Shown here one piece after another: positions 28,924 through 37,007 of a DNA stretch of 64,000 bases. The notes beneath the pieces are model-generated. The model saw only the letters and a program-made list of their open reading frames with translations, ran no database searches and had not been told where the DNA came from. The stretch is from Skermanella rosea (lineage in GTDB: Bacteria > Pseudomonadota > Alphaproteobacteria > Azospirillales > Azospirillaceae). Position 1 is the stretch's first letter. Every line of letters begins with the position of its first letter. The stretch lies in the NCBI RefSeq assembly GCF_016806835.2, contig NZ_CP086111.1, positions 4,395,471-4,459,470 of the forward strand. The letters run 5' to 3'. The position numbers were made by a program, and so were the translations under genes.

Positions 28924-30285
28924 ATGCTCGAACACGGCAAGCGCGCGCGCCTGAAGTCAGGCGCGGTCCGATCCGTCGACGGATTGCCCGACGCTACCAG
29001 ACGCACGTTCCTGCGAACGGTCGCGGTCCAGGCGGTCGCCCTTCCGGCGGCCTCCGTCCTGGCCGCCCACGGCGGCTCTCTCGCCGCCGCCACCTTGGGT
29101 CCCGGCACAGCCCCGTCGGTGCCGGGCTCCGGGGACGGCACCGTGCGTCCGATCGTCCGGGAATTCGCCGATCCCTGGCTGGAACTCGTCCGGCTCCTGC
29201 GCGAAGCGGCCGAGGTCGAGCATGCCCTGATGGTCCAGTACCTGTACGCCGCCTTCTCGCTGAAGCCGGCCTATGCCGCCATCGCCGGATACGGTGCTCC
29301 CAACGCCGACGACCTGCTCGGGGTCGCCGTCCAGGAGATGCAGCACCTGGGAGCGGTCAACCGCTTCCTGGTCGCGATCGGCTCCTGTCCCCACCTGGAG
29401 CGGCAGGATTTCCCCTACGAGCCGGCGATCTATCCCTTCGCCTTCCATCTGGAACCGCTCAGCCGGCACAGCCTGGCGAAATACGTCTATACCGAGGCGC
29501 CTCCCGATGCGCTCGACAGGACCGGTGCCGGCCCGGAGGATGCCCGGTTCATCGACGAGGTGTTCGCGGCACTGGGCACGGAGCGGCGGCCCAACCATGT
29601 CGGCAGCCTCTACGAGCAGATCATCGCCCTGGTCGGAGAGCTGAGGCAATCCGGCTCCGCCCCGAAGCATGTCGATTTCGACGGATGGGCCGCCGCCTTC
29701 GAGGCGATCAAGGACGAGGGCGAGATCGACCATTATCTATTCTTCCGCAGGCTCTTCACCGGCCGGCACGAAGGCTTGGCCGCGGCCATGGGCGGGGCGG
29801 GGAATGCCTGGGACCTGCCCAGGAGCGATCCGCGCTATCCGGCCTTCGATATCGCGATCGATCCGACCGCGTTCATCGGGCATCCCGGGCAGATCATGGA
29901 CGGGACCGCGCTGCGCATCGCCTGGCTCGGGAACCTGGAGTACTGGACGGTCCTGTGCCTGCTCGACGACCACTACCGCGAAGGCGGCGACTGGGCTGTC
30001 GAGCGCGCCAGGGCGCACATGGTCGGCGCCATGCTGCCGATCGCCCGGACCCTGGGCGCCCGGGGTACCGCCCTGCCCTTCGACGCGCTGAGCATGGGCT
30101 ATGCGCCCGGCACCGACGGCGCCCTGTCGCGGCTCGCGATCCTGCGGCTGGTCAGGGAGGCGCAAGCTGTCGCCCGCTCCCTCGGGCCGGACCTGCCGGG
30201 CGACTTCCCGTGGGACGTCCACGCGGACACCATCGCGGCGATCGAGGGCGACGTCGTCCTCGCCGGCTTCGGCACGCGGAGGTGA
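28924..30285 (+). CDS. Ferritin-like domain protein, VioB/PF12902 type, Tat-like leader
   Basis: The 453-residue protein has a twin-arginine-like leader (TRRTFLRTVAVQAVALPAASVLAA, residues 25-48). A four-helix ferritin-like domain follows, with diiron-type ligands in EVEHALMVQYLYAAF (Glu97/Glu99/His100), VQEMQHLGAVNRFL (Glu138/His141) and EGEIDHYLFFRRLF. The domain is the one found in the iminophenyl-pyruvate dimer synthase VioB and many unassigned proteins. Here it is stand-alone and apparently exported; no violacein-type genes are present. AGGAGCC precedes ATG 28924. A patatin gene follows on the same strand after 73 bp. Confidence 0.8.
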   Translation: MLEHGKRARLKSGAVRSVDGLPDATRRTFLRTVAVQAVALPAASVLAAHGGSLAAATLGPGTAPSVPGSGDGTVRPIVREFADPWLELVRLLREAAEVEHALMVQYLYAAFSLKPAYAAIAGYGAPNADDLLGVAVQEMQHLGAVNRFLVAIGSCPHLERQDFPYEPAIYPFAFHLEPLSRHSLAKYVYTEAPPDALDRTGAGPEDARFIDEVFAALGTERRPNHVGSLYEQIIALVGELRQSGSAPKHVDFDGWAAAFEAIKDEGEIDHYLFFRRLFTGRHEGLAAAMGGAGNAWDLPRSDPRYPAFDIAIDPTAFIGHPGQIMDGTALRIAWLGNLEYWTVLCLLDDHYREGGDWAVERARAHMVGAMLPIARTLGARGTALPFDALSMGYAPGTDGALSRLAILRLVREAQAVARSLGPDLPGDFPWDVHADTIAAIEGDVVLAGFGTRR

Positions 30286-30358
30286 CATCGGACCGCCTCC
30301 GGGGGCTTGCCTTTTGGCGGCGCAGCATAGGAATATCCCGGCACAAGGGGAGATCCGC

Positions 30359-31480
30359 ATGAAGCCCGAGGCATACGCCACCAAGACCATCAATCTGGCG
30401 CTTCAGGGCGGAGGCAGCCACGGCGCCTTCACCTGGGGCGTGCTGGACCGCCTGCTGGACGAAAAGCGCCTGGTCATCGACGGAATCAGCGGGACCAGCG
30501 CCGGCGCCATGAACGCGGCGGCGCTTGCCCAGGGCTGGACGCGGGGCGGACGCGCGGGAGCGAAGGCGACCCTGGACCAGTTCTGGCGCAGGACCTCCGA
30601 GCTGTCGCACTTCAACCCGATCCGGCGCAGCCTCGCCGACCGCCTGCTCGGCCGGTGGAACCTGGACCATGCGCCGGCCACCAGGGTGCTGACATGGTTC
30701 CAGCACCTGCTGTCCCCGTACCAGAGCAATCCGCTAGGCCTCAATCCGCTGCGCACCGTGCTGAGCGAGCTGATCGACGAGCCGGACATCCAGGGCTGCT
30801 CGGGCATCAGGCTGTTCATCGCCGCGACCAACGTGGAGACCGGCCGGGCCCGCGTCTTCTGGCGGCACGAGGTCACGCTGGACGTGCTGCTCGCCTCGGC
30901 CTGCCTGCCCTTCACGTTCCAGGCGATCGAGATCGACGGCGTGCCCTACTGGGACGGCGGCTACATGGGCAATCCCGTGATCTGGCCGCTGATCTACCAC
31001 TGCGACAGCCGCGACGTCGCGGTCGTGCAGATCAATCCCCTGGTCCGCAAGGGCACCCCCCGCACGTCCATCGAGATCATGAACCGGGTCAACGAGATCA
31101 GCTTCAACGCGTCGCTCATGGCGGAGATGCGGGCCATCGCCTTCGTCCAGCGGCTGATCGAGGAGGACGTGGAAGGCGGGTCGAGCAGCCGGCTGAAGCG
31201 GATGAACATCCACATGATCGGCGACGAGGAACGCATGCGCGCGCTCGGCGCCACCAGCAAGATGAACGCCGAACTGGATTTCCTGCTCCATCTCAAGTCG
31301 CTCGGCCAGAACGCGGCCGACGCCTGGCTGACCGAGAACTGGGGCCATATCGGCCAGCGGTCGAGCATCGACCTGCGCCGCATCTTCCTGGCGGCCCAGC
31401 CCTCCGGAAGCCCGTCGCCCTCCGCCGGACCCGGCGGTCCCGATCCGGCGCTGCCCCAGAAGGTCGCGGGGCAGGCATAG
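30359..31480 (+). CDS. Patatin-like phospholipase (second copy)
   Basis: The 373-residue protein has oxyanion motif LALQGGGSHGAFTWG (residues 13-27), nucleophile GTSAGAMNAAAL and catalytic Asp in WDGGYMGNPV. It differs from the patatin at 23019-24104: it lacks the DUF3734-like tail and has a SSSRLKRMNIHMI region and a Pro/Ser-rich C-terminus. ATG 30359 has AAGGGGAG upstream. The frame is open further upstream, but that part overlaps the ferritin-like gene and is not conserved patatin sequence. Confidence 0.87.
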   Translation: MKPEAYATKTINLALQGGGSHGAFTWGVLDRLLDEKRLVIDGISGTSAGAMNAAALAQGWTRGGRAGAKATLDQFWRRTSELSHFNPIRRSLADRLLGRWNLDHAPATRVLTWFQHLLSPYQSNPLGLNPLRTVLSELIDEPDIQGCSGIRLFIAATNVETGRARVFWRHEVTLDVLLASACLPFTFQAIEIDGVPYWDGGYMGNPVIWPLIYHCDSRDVAVVQINPLVRKGTPRTSIEIMNRVNEISFNASLMAEMRAIAFVQRLIEEDVEGGSSSRLKRMNIHMIGDEERMRALGATSKMNAELDFLLHLKSLGQNAADAWLTENWGHIGQRSSIDLRRIFLAAQPSGSPSPSAGPGGPDPALPQKVAGQA

Positions 31481-31548
31481 CGCCGGCCGGAACCAAACCC
31501 GGACGGGTCCTGTTGCCCTCGCCAGACCACGACTTTCGGAGTTCCGGC

Positions 31549-32124
31549 ATGGGCACGCGACGCACATTCTCTCCCGGCATGGCGGCCCTCGCCGTGGGCG
31601 GCGCGCTGGCGCTGAGCGGGCTTTTCAGCCGGCGCTACAGCCCCGACCCGACCCATCCCGACATCCGGGACTGGTACGACAGCCTGGAAAAACCCTCCTA
31701 CAAGCCGCCCGATCCGGTTTTCGGGGCGGCCTGGCCCGTGCTGAGCACCCTGCTGGGCATCGGCGCTTACCGGCTGATGAGGTCGTCCCCCAGCCCCGAG
31801 CGCGACGCCGCGCTGGCATTAGCGGCGCTCGACATCGCCGTCATGAGCGGATGGGCAAAGGTCTTCTTCGGCGAGCGCAACATCACGGGCGCCGCCATCG
31901 ACAGCGCCGTGCTGGTCGCCGGAGCCGCCGGCTATGTGGAGCGGGCGTCGAAGGTGGACGGCGTCGCCGCCGCCCTGGGCGTGCCCTTCGCCGCCTGGAG
32001 CCTGTTCGGCGGCGTCATGACGGAGGATCTGCGCGAGCGGAACAGGGATCTCGACGGCCGCGACGCGGGCCGGCGTCCGCCAGGGCGGCGAAGGCCGGTC
32101 CGGTCGGCGCGGACTCAGTGGTGA
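31549..32124 (+). CDS. TspO/MBR family protein
   Basis: The 191-residue membrane protein has about five hydrophobic spans. The family core DWYDSLEKPSYKPPDPVFGAAWPVLSTLLGIGAYR is clear, as is SGWAKVFFGERN. TspO proteins bind tetrapyrroles and modulate porphyrin or stress responses. The Arg-rich C-terminal tail (about 25 residues) is longer than usual. The start is at ATG 31549 with CGGAG upstream. The 3' end overlaps a convergent small gene by 10 bp. Confidence 0.82.
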   Translation: MGTRRTFSPGMAALAVGGALALSGLFSRRYSPDPTHPDIRDWYDSLEKPSYKPPDPVFGAAWPVLSTLLGIGAYRLMRSSPSPERDAALALAALDIAVMSGWAKVFFGERNITGAAIDSAVLVAGAAGYVERASKVDGVAAALGVPFAAWSLFGGVMTEDLRERNRDLDGRDAGRRPPGRRRPVRSARTQW

Positions 32125-32213
32125 GCCGCCCCAGTCTTCTCCGATCTCATCATATCCAGAAACGCGACCACGGTGGGAACACCAATAAGGACGAGCGCGA
32201 ACAGCAATCCCAT
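32115..32213 (-). CDS. Mini membrane protein (32 aa)
   Basis: A very short frame starts at ATG 32213 behind AGAGGTG at good spacing. It encodes a 32-residue product with one hydrophobic helix (GLLFALVLIGVPTVVAFLDM) followed by a charged RSEK segment and a His-ending tail. It lies between convergent TspO and the cyclase gene. The layout resembles single-helix accessory subunits of membrane complexes (KdpF- or CcoQ-like size), but no partner is evident. Confidence 0.5.
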   Translation of the reverse strand: MGLLFALVLIGVPTVVAFLDMMRSEKTGAAHH

Positions 32214-32362
32214 GATGACACCTCTTCAATGAGCCGGAACGACCGGTAATCCGCCTAGCATAACCGCATCCGGGCCGTCCGGTCTCGCCCGAGGTGACGT
32301 CATACCCCGTTTGCCGCGACCCCTGATCGATTTCGCTCCGACCGGACCGGAACCGGCCGTCG

Positions 32363-35300
32363 TCACGTCCAGGACAGGACCGCCCGGGCGTTCCTCAGGT
32401 CGCGGGTATCCAGACCTTCCCGGAACCATGAATAGATCGGCTCCAGGAGCTCCCGCGCTTCCCGGCGTCGGCCCCGGCGGCGCCACAGGCGGGCGAGGCT
32501 GGTCGCGGCGCGCAGTTCGCGCATCCGGGCGTTCTGCCGGCGGGCGATGTCCAGCCCCCGGCGCAGGGCCGCTTCGGCCGCGGCGACCTGGTCGACCGCG
32601 ATCAGCAGCTCGCCCCGGCGCCACTGCAGTTCCGCCTGCGACCCGAGCTCCCAGCGCTCCGCCCGCTCGATCGCCTCGTCGATGAGCACCAGTCCTTCGG
32701 ACGCCCGCCCCGCCTTGCTCAGGGCTTCGGCGAACAGGGCGAGATGGAAGGGAATGCCGAGTTCGCCGCGGGTCGCCCGATAGGCCGTCATTCCCTCCTG
32801 CATGATCGGCATGCCTTCGGCGATCCGGCCCAGATGGACCAGCGCCCATCCCCGGAGAATCCGACCCGCGGCCAGCGCCGAGGCGAAGCCGCAGTCCGAC
32901 GCCAGCCCGATCAGTTCCCCGGTCAGGTCGGCCACCTGCTCCGGAGCCCCCGCATAGGCGGAGAAGTCGCTGGCCTGTTCGAGCGCGAAGGCAAGGGTGG
33001 CCGGGTGCGACAGAAGCCTGGCCCGGGTGAGCGCCTCCCGCTGCCGCTCGACGGCCCTGTCGGGATAGCCCTGGCTGAACAGGTTCCAGGACAGGAACCC
33101 GAGGCATTTGATGCGGTGGTTGTAGGGCTGCACCAGGGGAAGGTACCGGTTCTGCGGCAGGTCGTGGAGCGCTATCGCCTGTTCCAGGTGCCTGCCCGCG
33201 GCTTCGAGCTGTCCGAGGTAGAAGGAGATGACGCCGACCGCGCTGTGGCCCGTCAGCCGGGCCGGCGTTTCCCGCTGCTGCTCGGCCTCGGCCAGCAGCT
33301 CCTTGGCGATGGCGAGCGCATGCCTCAGTTCGGCGCGGCCGAGATGGAATTCGGTCTGGCCGTAGAGGACGGTCAGGAGCTGCGCCCTTTCGCCGATCTG
33401 TTCGCACAGCTGCCGCGCCCGGGCATAGGCTCCGCCCACCTCCGGGGCCGCCAGACCCTTGGTGGCGGCGAGGGCCGCCCCGAGCGTGATCTGAAGCGGG
33501 ATCTCCAGGCGATCCCGCCCGGTCCCCTCGGGCAGTCCGGCGAGGAGGCGCAATCCCTCGTTCACCTGCTCGACGGCTTCGAGGCTGCCCGCCTGGGCCA
33601 GCGCCCTTTGCCCGGCGATCAGCCGATACCGGGCGGCTTCCCGGAACTGGCTGGATTCCTCGTAATGGCGGGCGACCAGTTCGGGCCGGCTCCGGACGGT
33701 ATCCGGAAACTGCTCGACGAGGGTCCGGACGATGCGGCCATGCAGCTGCTGCCGCTTGCCGCGCAGCAGCGCTTGGTAGGCGGTCTCCTGGATCAGCGCG
33801 TGCTTGAAACTGTAGGTCGCCCCGGGCGGAGTCCCGTGGGACAGCAGGAGTCCTCCTCCGGTGAGCTGGTCCAGGGCATCGCGCAGGGCGCGGTCGTCCA
33901 GGTCGGAGACCGCGGCCAGCATATCGTAGGAGAACTCCCGCCCGATCACGGCGCCGATCTGCGCCACCTCCTTGCCCGGGGCCAGCCGGTCGAGGCGGGC
34001 CATCAGCAGATCCTGCAGGGTGGCGGGAATCGTCGTCGCCGCAAGGCCGGGATGCCCGCTCCCGTCGCCGGGAACGCTGGCTTCGATCACCGCCTTCGTC
34101 AGTTCCTCGATGAACAGGGGGACGCCGTCGGCCCGGCCGATGATCCTGCCGACCACCCCGTCGGGCAGCGTTCCGCAATGCGCGACGCTGTTCACCAGCA
34201 TCGCCGACTGCGCGGGAGTGAACCGTTTCAGCACGACGCCGGTGACGTTGGGCCGGGCGTCCTCCGTCCAGGGCGGGTCGAAGTCCAGCCGGAACGTGAC
34301 GATCACCATCAGCCGCGACGACCGGGCGCGATCCATGATCAGCGTCAGCAGGTCCAGGGTGCTCGGGTCGGCGGCATGCACGTCCTCGAACTGCAGCAGC
34401 AGGGGCCGGCGGGAAGCCAGCCCCGCGAAATGGGCCGCCAGGGCTTCGAGCATCAGTTCCCTGCGCTGGCTCGCCTCCTGGACGACCGGCCGGCCCCGAT
34501 CGTCGACCGGGATCGACAGCAGGGACGCGATCGGCTGCAGCGCTCCGTCGCCAAGGCAACCCGACCGGGCGAGCATGGCCCTCAGCTTGTCGAGCCGGCG
34601 ATCCGGCCTGTCGTCGGCCGCGAACCCGGCCTCCCGCTCAAGCGTCTCGATCACGGGAAAGAAGGCGGTATGCCGGAACTGCGGACTGCAGGAGAACTCG
34701 AGCCGGCCGTCCGGAGGGATGTCGAGGTTGCGCGAGAGTTCATGGAGCATGCGCGACTTGCCGATGCCGGGTTCTCCGCCGAGCAGCACCACCTGGCCTT
34801 CGCCCCTCTCCGACCGGCGCCAGCGGTCCGCCAGCAGCGCGAACTCCTCCTCACGGCCGATCAGCGGAGTCGCTCCCGTTTCGTGAAGGGCGGCGAAACG
34901 GTTTGCCACGTTCCTTTCGCCGTCCACCCGCCAGACCCGCACGGGTTTCGCGAAGCCCCTCAACTCCCGGTCGCCCAGGTCGGCGCAGTCGAACAGCCTG
35001 CCGATCAGCCGGCGCGTCGTCTCCGCGATGACCACCGAATTCGGCTCGGCCAGCGTCTGCAGGCGGGCCGCCAGGTTGAGCGGACCTCCGATGACCATCC
35101 GCTCCTCCAGGGCGGACCGGTCGGCCGGATCGTCCACGACCACCAGGCCAGTCGCGATTCCGACGCGGACGCGCAGGCCGGTCCTCGACGGCAGCACCAG
35201 TCCGGCGACGGCCCGGACCAGGCCCAGGCCGGTGCGGACCGCCCGCTCGGCGTCGTCCTCCTGGGCCGCGGGATAGCCGAAATAGATCAGGATGCCGTCA

Positions 35301-35575
35301 CCCAGATGCCGGGCGATCCAGCCGTCGAACCGCTCGACGACACCGGTGCAGGCGTCACGGTATGCCCGGATGACATTGACCATGTCCTCCGGGTCCAGCT
35401 GCTCCGACAGGGCGGTCGATCCGACGATGTCGCAGAACAGGGCCGTGATCTGCCGGCGCTGCCCTTCCGGCCGCAGTGCCTCCCCGTCCCGGCTCCGGGT
35501 CCTCAAGGCCGTCCCGCAATGGCGACAATAGAAATCCCCGCGCTGGTCTTGATGGCCGCAGGCAGGGCATTTCAT
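32363..35575 (-). CDS. Class III adenylate/guanylate cyclase with zinc ribbon, AAA-type ATPase and TPR-like region
   Basis: The 1070-residue protein opens with a zinc ribbon (CPACG...CRHCG, residues 3-21). A class III cyclase domain (about 40-215) follows, with metal-binding Asp in LFCDIVGST and GDGILIYFG. Next is a STAND/AAA-like ATPase with Walker A GGEPGIGKSRM and Walker B-like LLLQFEDVHAADP. The C-terminal 450 residues are helical repeats (TPR-like). It probably makes cAMP in response to a signal sensed through the ATPase/TPR part. ATG 35575 was chosen because the zinc ribbon begins there; GAGAGA lies upstream. Confidence 0.9.
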   Translation of the reverse strand: MKCPACGHQDQRGDFYCRHCGTALRTRSRDGEALRPEGQRRQITALFCDIVGSTALSEQLDPEDMVNVIRAYRDACTGVVERFDGWIARHLGDGILIYFGYPAAQEDDAERAVRTGLGLVRAVAGLVLPSRTGLRVRVGIATGLVVVDDPADRSALEERMVIGGPLNLAARLQTLAEPNSVVIAETTRRLIGRLFDCADLGDRELRGFAKPVRVWRVDGERNVANRFAALHETGATPLIGREEEFALLADRWRRSERGEGQVVLLGGEPGIGKSRMLHELSRNLDIPPDGRLEFSCSPQFRHTAFFPVIETLEREAGFAADDRPDRRLDKLRAMLARSGCLGDGALQPIASLLSIPVDDRGRPVVQEASQRRELMLEALAAHFAGLASRRPLLLQFEDVHAADPSTLDLLTLIMDRARSSRLMVIVTFRLDFDPPWTEDARPNVTGVVLKRFTPAQSAMLVNSVAHCGTLPDGVVGRIIGRADGVPLFIEELTKAVIEASVPGDGSGHPGLAATTIPATLQDLLMARLDRLAPGKEVAQIGAVIGREFSYDMLAAVSDLDDRALRDALDQLTGGGLLLSHGTPPGATYSFKHALIQETAYQALLRGKRQQLHGRIVRTLVEQFPDTVRSRPELVARHYEESSQFREAARYRLIAGQRALAQAGSLEAVEQVNEGLRLLAGLPEGTGRDRLEIPLQITLGAALAATKGLAAPEVGGAYARARQLCEQIGERAQLLTVLYGQTEFHLGRAELRHALAIAKELLAEAEQQRETPARLTGHSAVGVISFYLGQLEAAGRHLEQAIALHDLPQNRYLPLVQPYNHRIKCLGFLSWNLFSQGYPDRAVERQREALTRARLLSHPATLAFALEQASDFSAYAGAPEQVADLTGELIGLASDCGFASALAAGRILRGWALVHLGRIAEGMPIMQEGMTAYRATRGELGIPFHLALFAEALSKAGRASEGLVLIDEAIERAERWELGSQAELQWRRGELLIAVDQVAAAEAALRRGLDIARRQNARMRELRAATSLARLWRRRGRRREARELLEPIYSWFREGLDTRDLRNARAVLSWT

Positions 35576-35971
35576 CGGGGAATCTCTCTCGCTACACTGG
35601 ACTAGGATACACCTGACTCTGGAAGAAAGCGTCGCGCCATGGTCGTCGGCAGCGTACCGCACGCTTCGACCGGCATCCTATTCCGCTTTCGGCGTGTCAC
35701 CAAAGAGCAGGTGGCTGGTCAGGACGATCCGGCGGGACCGATGGTCTCCTTGAAAATAGGCCTCTCCACTTCGGTACATACAACCAATTCCATGAATATC
35801 TTGGGCCGGTTTGATAGTAACAATCTCGAATACATATGCCTCAGACAGTAACCGTGCAGCCTTGAGAAACCGTCCGTCGGGCAAAGCGAAACCGCACCCG
35901 ACCCGCGGAACCCAAGGATCCCCATGAGCGCTCGACTTGACGCAGTACAGTCTTTCCATCCCGGAGGGATC
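35576..35971. other. Divergent leader region between cyclase and GMC operon
   Basis: This 396-bp stretch has no credible gene and is AT-rich at 35750-35860. It includes a half-copy of the GTAGGTCGG-family palindrome (35876-35902). It also has a candidate EcfG-type promoter, GGAAC at 35907-35911 and CGCT at 35929-35932 with a 17-nt spacer, about 40 nt before the first gene of the downstream operon; the -10 match is imperfect. Confidence 0.4.
35876..35902. repeat. Partial copy of the GTAGGTCGG-family repeat
   Basis: GTCGGGCAAAGCGAAACCGC and the following ACCCGAC closely match one arm of the element at 43572-43653 (GTCGGGCAGAGCGAAGCGGC then ACCCGAC). The second arm is absent. Confidence 0.55.
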
Positions 35972-36994
35972 ATGACGTTTGCCACCATTGTCGAAACGAC
36001 TGACGACGATCATGTCCTTGATCTGTGCGCGAAGCACTTGGCGCGGCTGAACTCCGACCTCCGGCATTCCTACAACGGGCACCTGGCCGGGGATCCGCGG
36101 GGACGCTTCAGCGAAGGCTGGCGCTTTCCGGCCATCGAGTCCGACCGGCAGCCGGAGTTCAACCAGGTCACCTTCGTCTGGCGCCGGGAAATGGACGAGC
36201 CTCGCCCCGACGCCGTCGGCCTGATCGGGACCTTCCGAGCCCTGTACGACCGGATCCCGCTGCGCGAGATCCCGGATTCCCTGTACTGGCATGTGACGCT
36301 CCGGATCCCGAAGCGGACCTGCCACAGATACCTGTTCCAGGTCGGTGGCGCCTACCATCAGGACCGCATCAACCCGCAGACCGAGACGGACGGCGACGGT
36401 CGGGTCTGGTCGCGTTTCTTCACGGAGGAAACGACCACGCCGCTGGTCCTGCAGATCCATGAGCGCCGGCTCCTGGGCCGGTTCGTGCAGCATATCCTGC
36501 CGTTCCGGACCGATGCCGCGGAGGAGTTCCTCCGGTCGCCGGGCAATCCCTTGCCCAAGGATGTCTACGAACTGGACCAGGCCGTGGGGGTCGTCAACTT
36601 CATCGACAAGGTGCTGGCCCGGGAGGAGCGGCACAACCGGATCGACTATGCGATCTGCCTGCGGGAGATCGAGAAGATCCTGCGCCAGCGGGAGCCCTAT
36701 TCGGAGCCGGAGAAGGTGAGCAAGGATGCCTTCACCAGGCTCTACGGCGAAATGTGGGGCCAGGTGCCGGGCTGGAACGCGTCGGCCTACGAGAACCCCT
36801 CGCACTTCCTCCGCATGGTCCGCAGGCACGTCTTCCTCGGCGCCTTCTCCCATCCGAAATACGGCGGCAACGCGATGGCCCTGGGCTGGCGCTTCCTGGA
36901 GGAGCGCTTCCGCGATCAGGCCGGCAACAGCGTCTTCGACTGGCGCAAGGCCATCGAGAAGCCGCTCGGGACCAACAACGAGTATGTGGGCTAG
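35972..36994 (+). CDS. GMC dehydrogenase small-subunit-like protein fused to an N-terminal beta-domain
   Basis: The 340-residue protein appears to have two parts. Residues about 45-190 (GRFSEGWRFPAIESDRQPEFNQVTFVWRR...) look like an all-beta, CBM48/esterase-N-like module, a tentative call from pattern only. The C-terminal 140 residues match the gluconate 2-dehydrogenase subunit 3 family, with its diagnostic GAFSHPKYGGNAMALGWRFL. Family members usually carry a Tat signal; none is seen here. ATG 35972 has a strong GGAGGG site. The stop codon lies in the ribosome site of the GMC flavoprotein gene, so the two are probably co-translated and form a complex. Confidence 0.75.
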   Translation: MTFATIVETTDDDHVLDLCAKHLARLNSDLRHSYNGHLAGDPRGRFSEGWRFPAIESDRQPEFNQVTFVWRREMDEPRPDAVGLIGTFRALYDRIPLREIPDSLYWHVTLRIPKRTCHRYLFQVGGAYHQDRINPQTETDGDGRVWSRFFTEETTTPLVLQIHERRLLGRFVQHILPFRTDAAEEFLRSPGNPLPKDVYELDQAVGVVNFIDKVLAREERHNRIDYAICLREIEKILRQREPYSEPEKVSKDAFTRLYGEMWGQVPGWNASAYENPSHFLRMVRRHVFLGAFSHPKYGGNAMALGWRFLEERFRDQAGNSVFDWRKAIEKPLGTNNEYVG

Positions 36995-37007
36995 GAGGGC
37001 CGGGCGC

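Noticed and set aside
32744-35605. A 953-codon plus-strand frame over the cyclase gene
   Set aside because: It is antisense to the well-supported cyclase/ATPase protein and has no domain.
35907-35932. EcfG-type promoter ahead of the GMC operon
   Set aside because: GGAAC is perfect but the -10 reads CGCT, so it was kept only as a remark in the leader entry and not as a feature.
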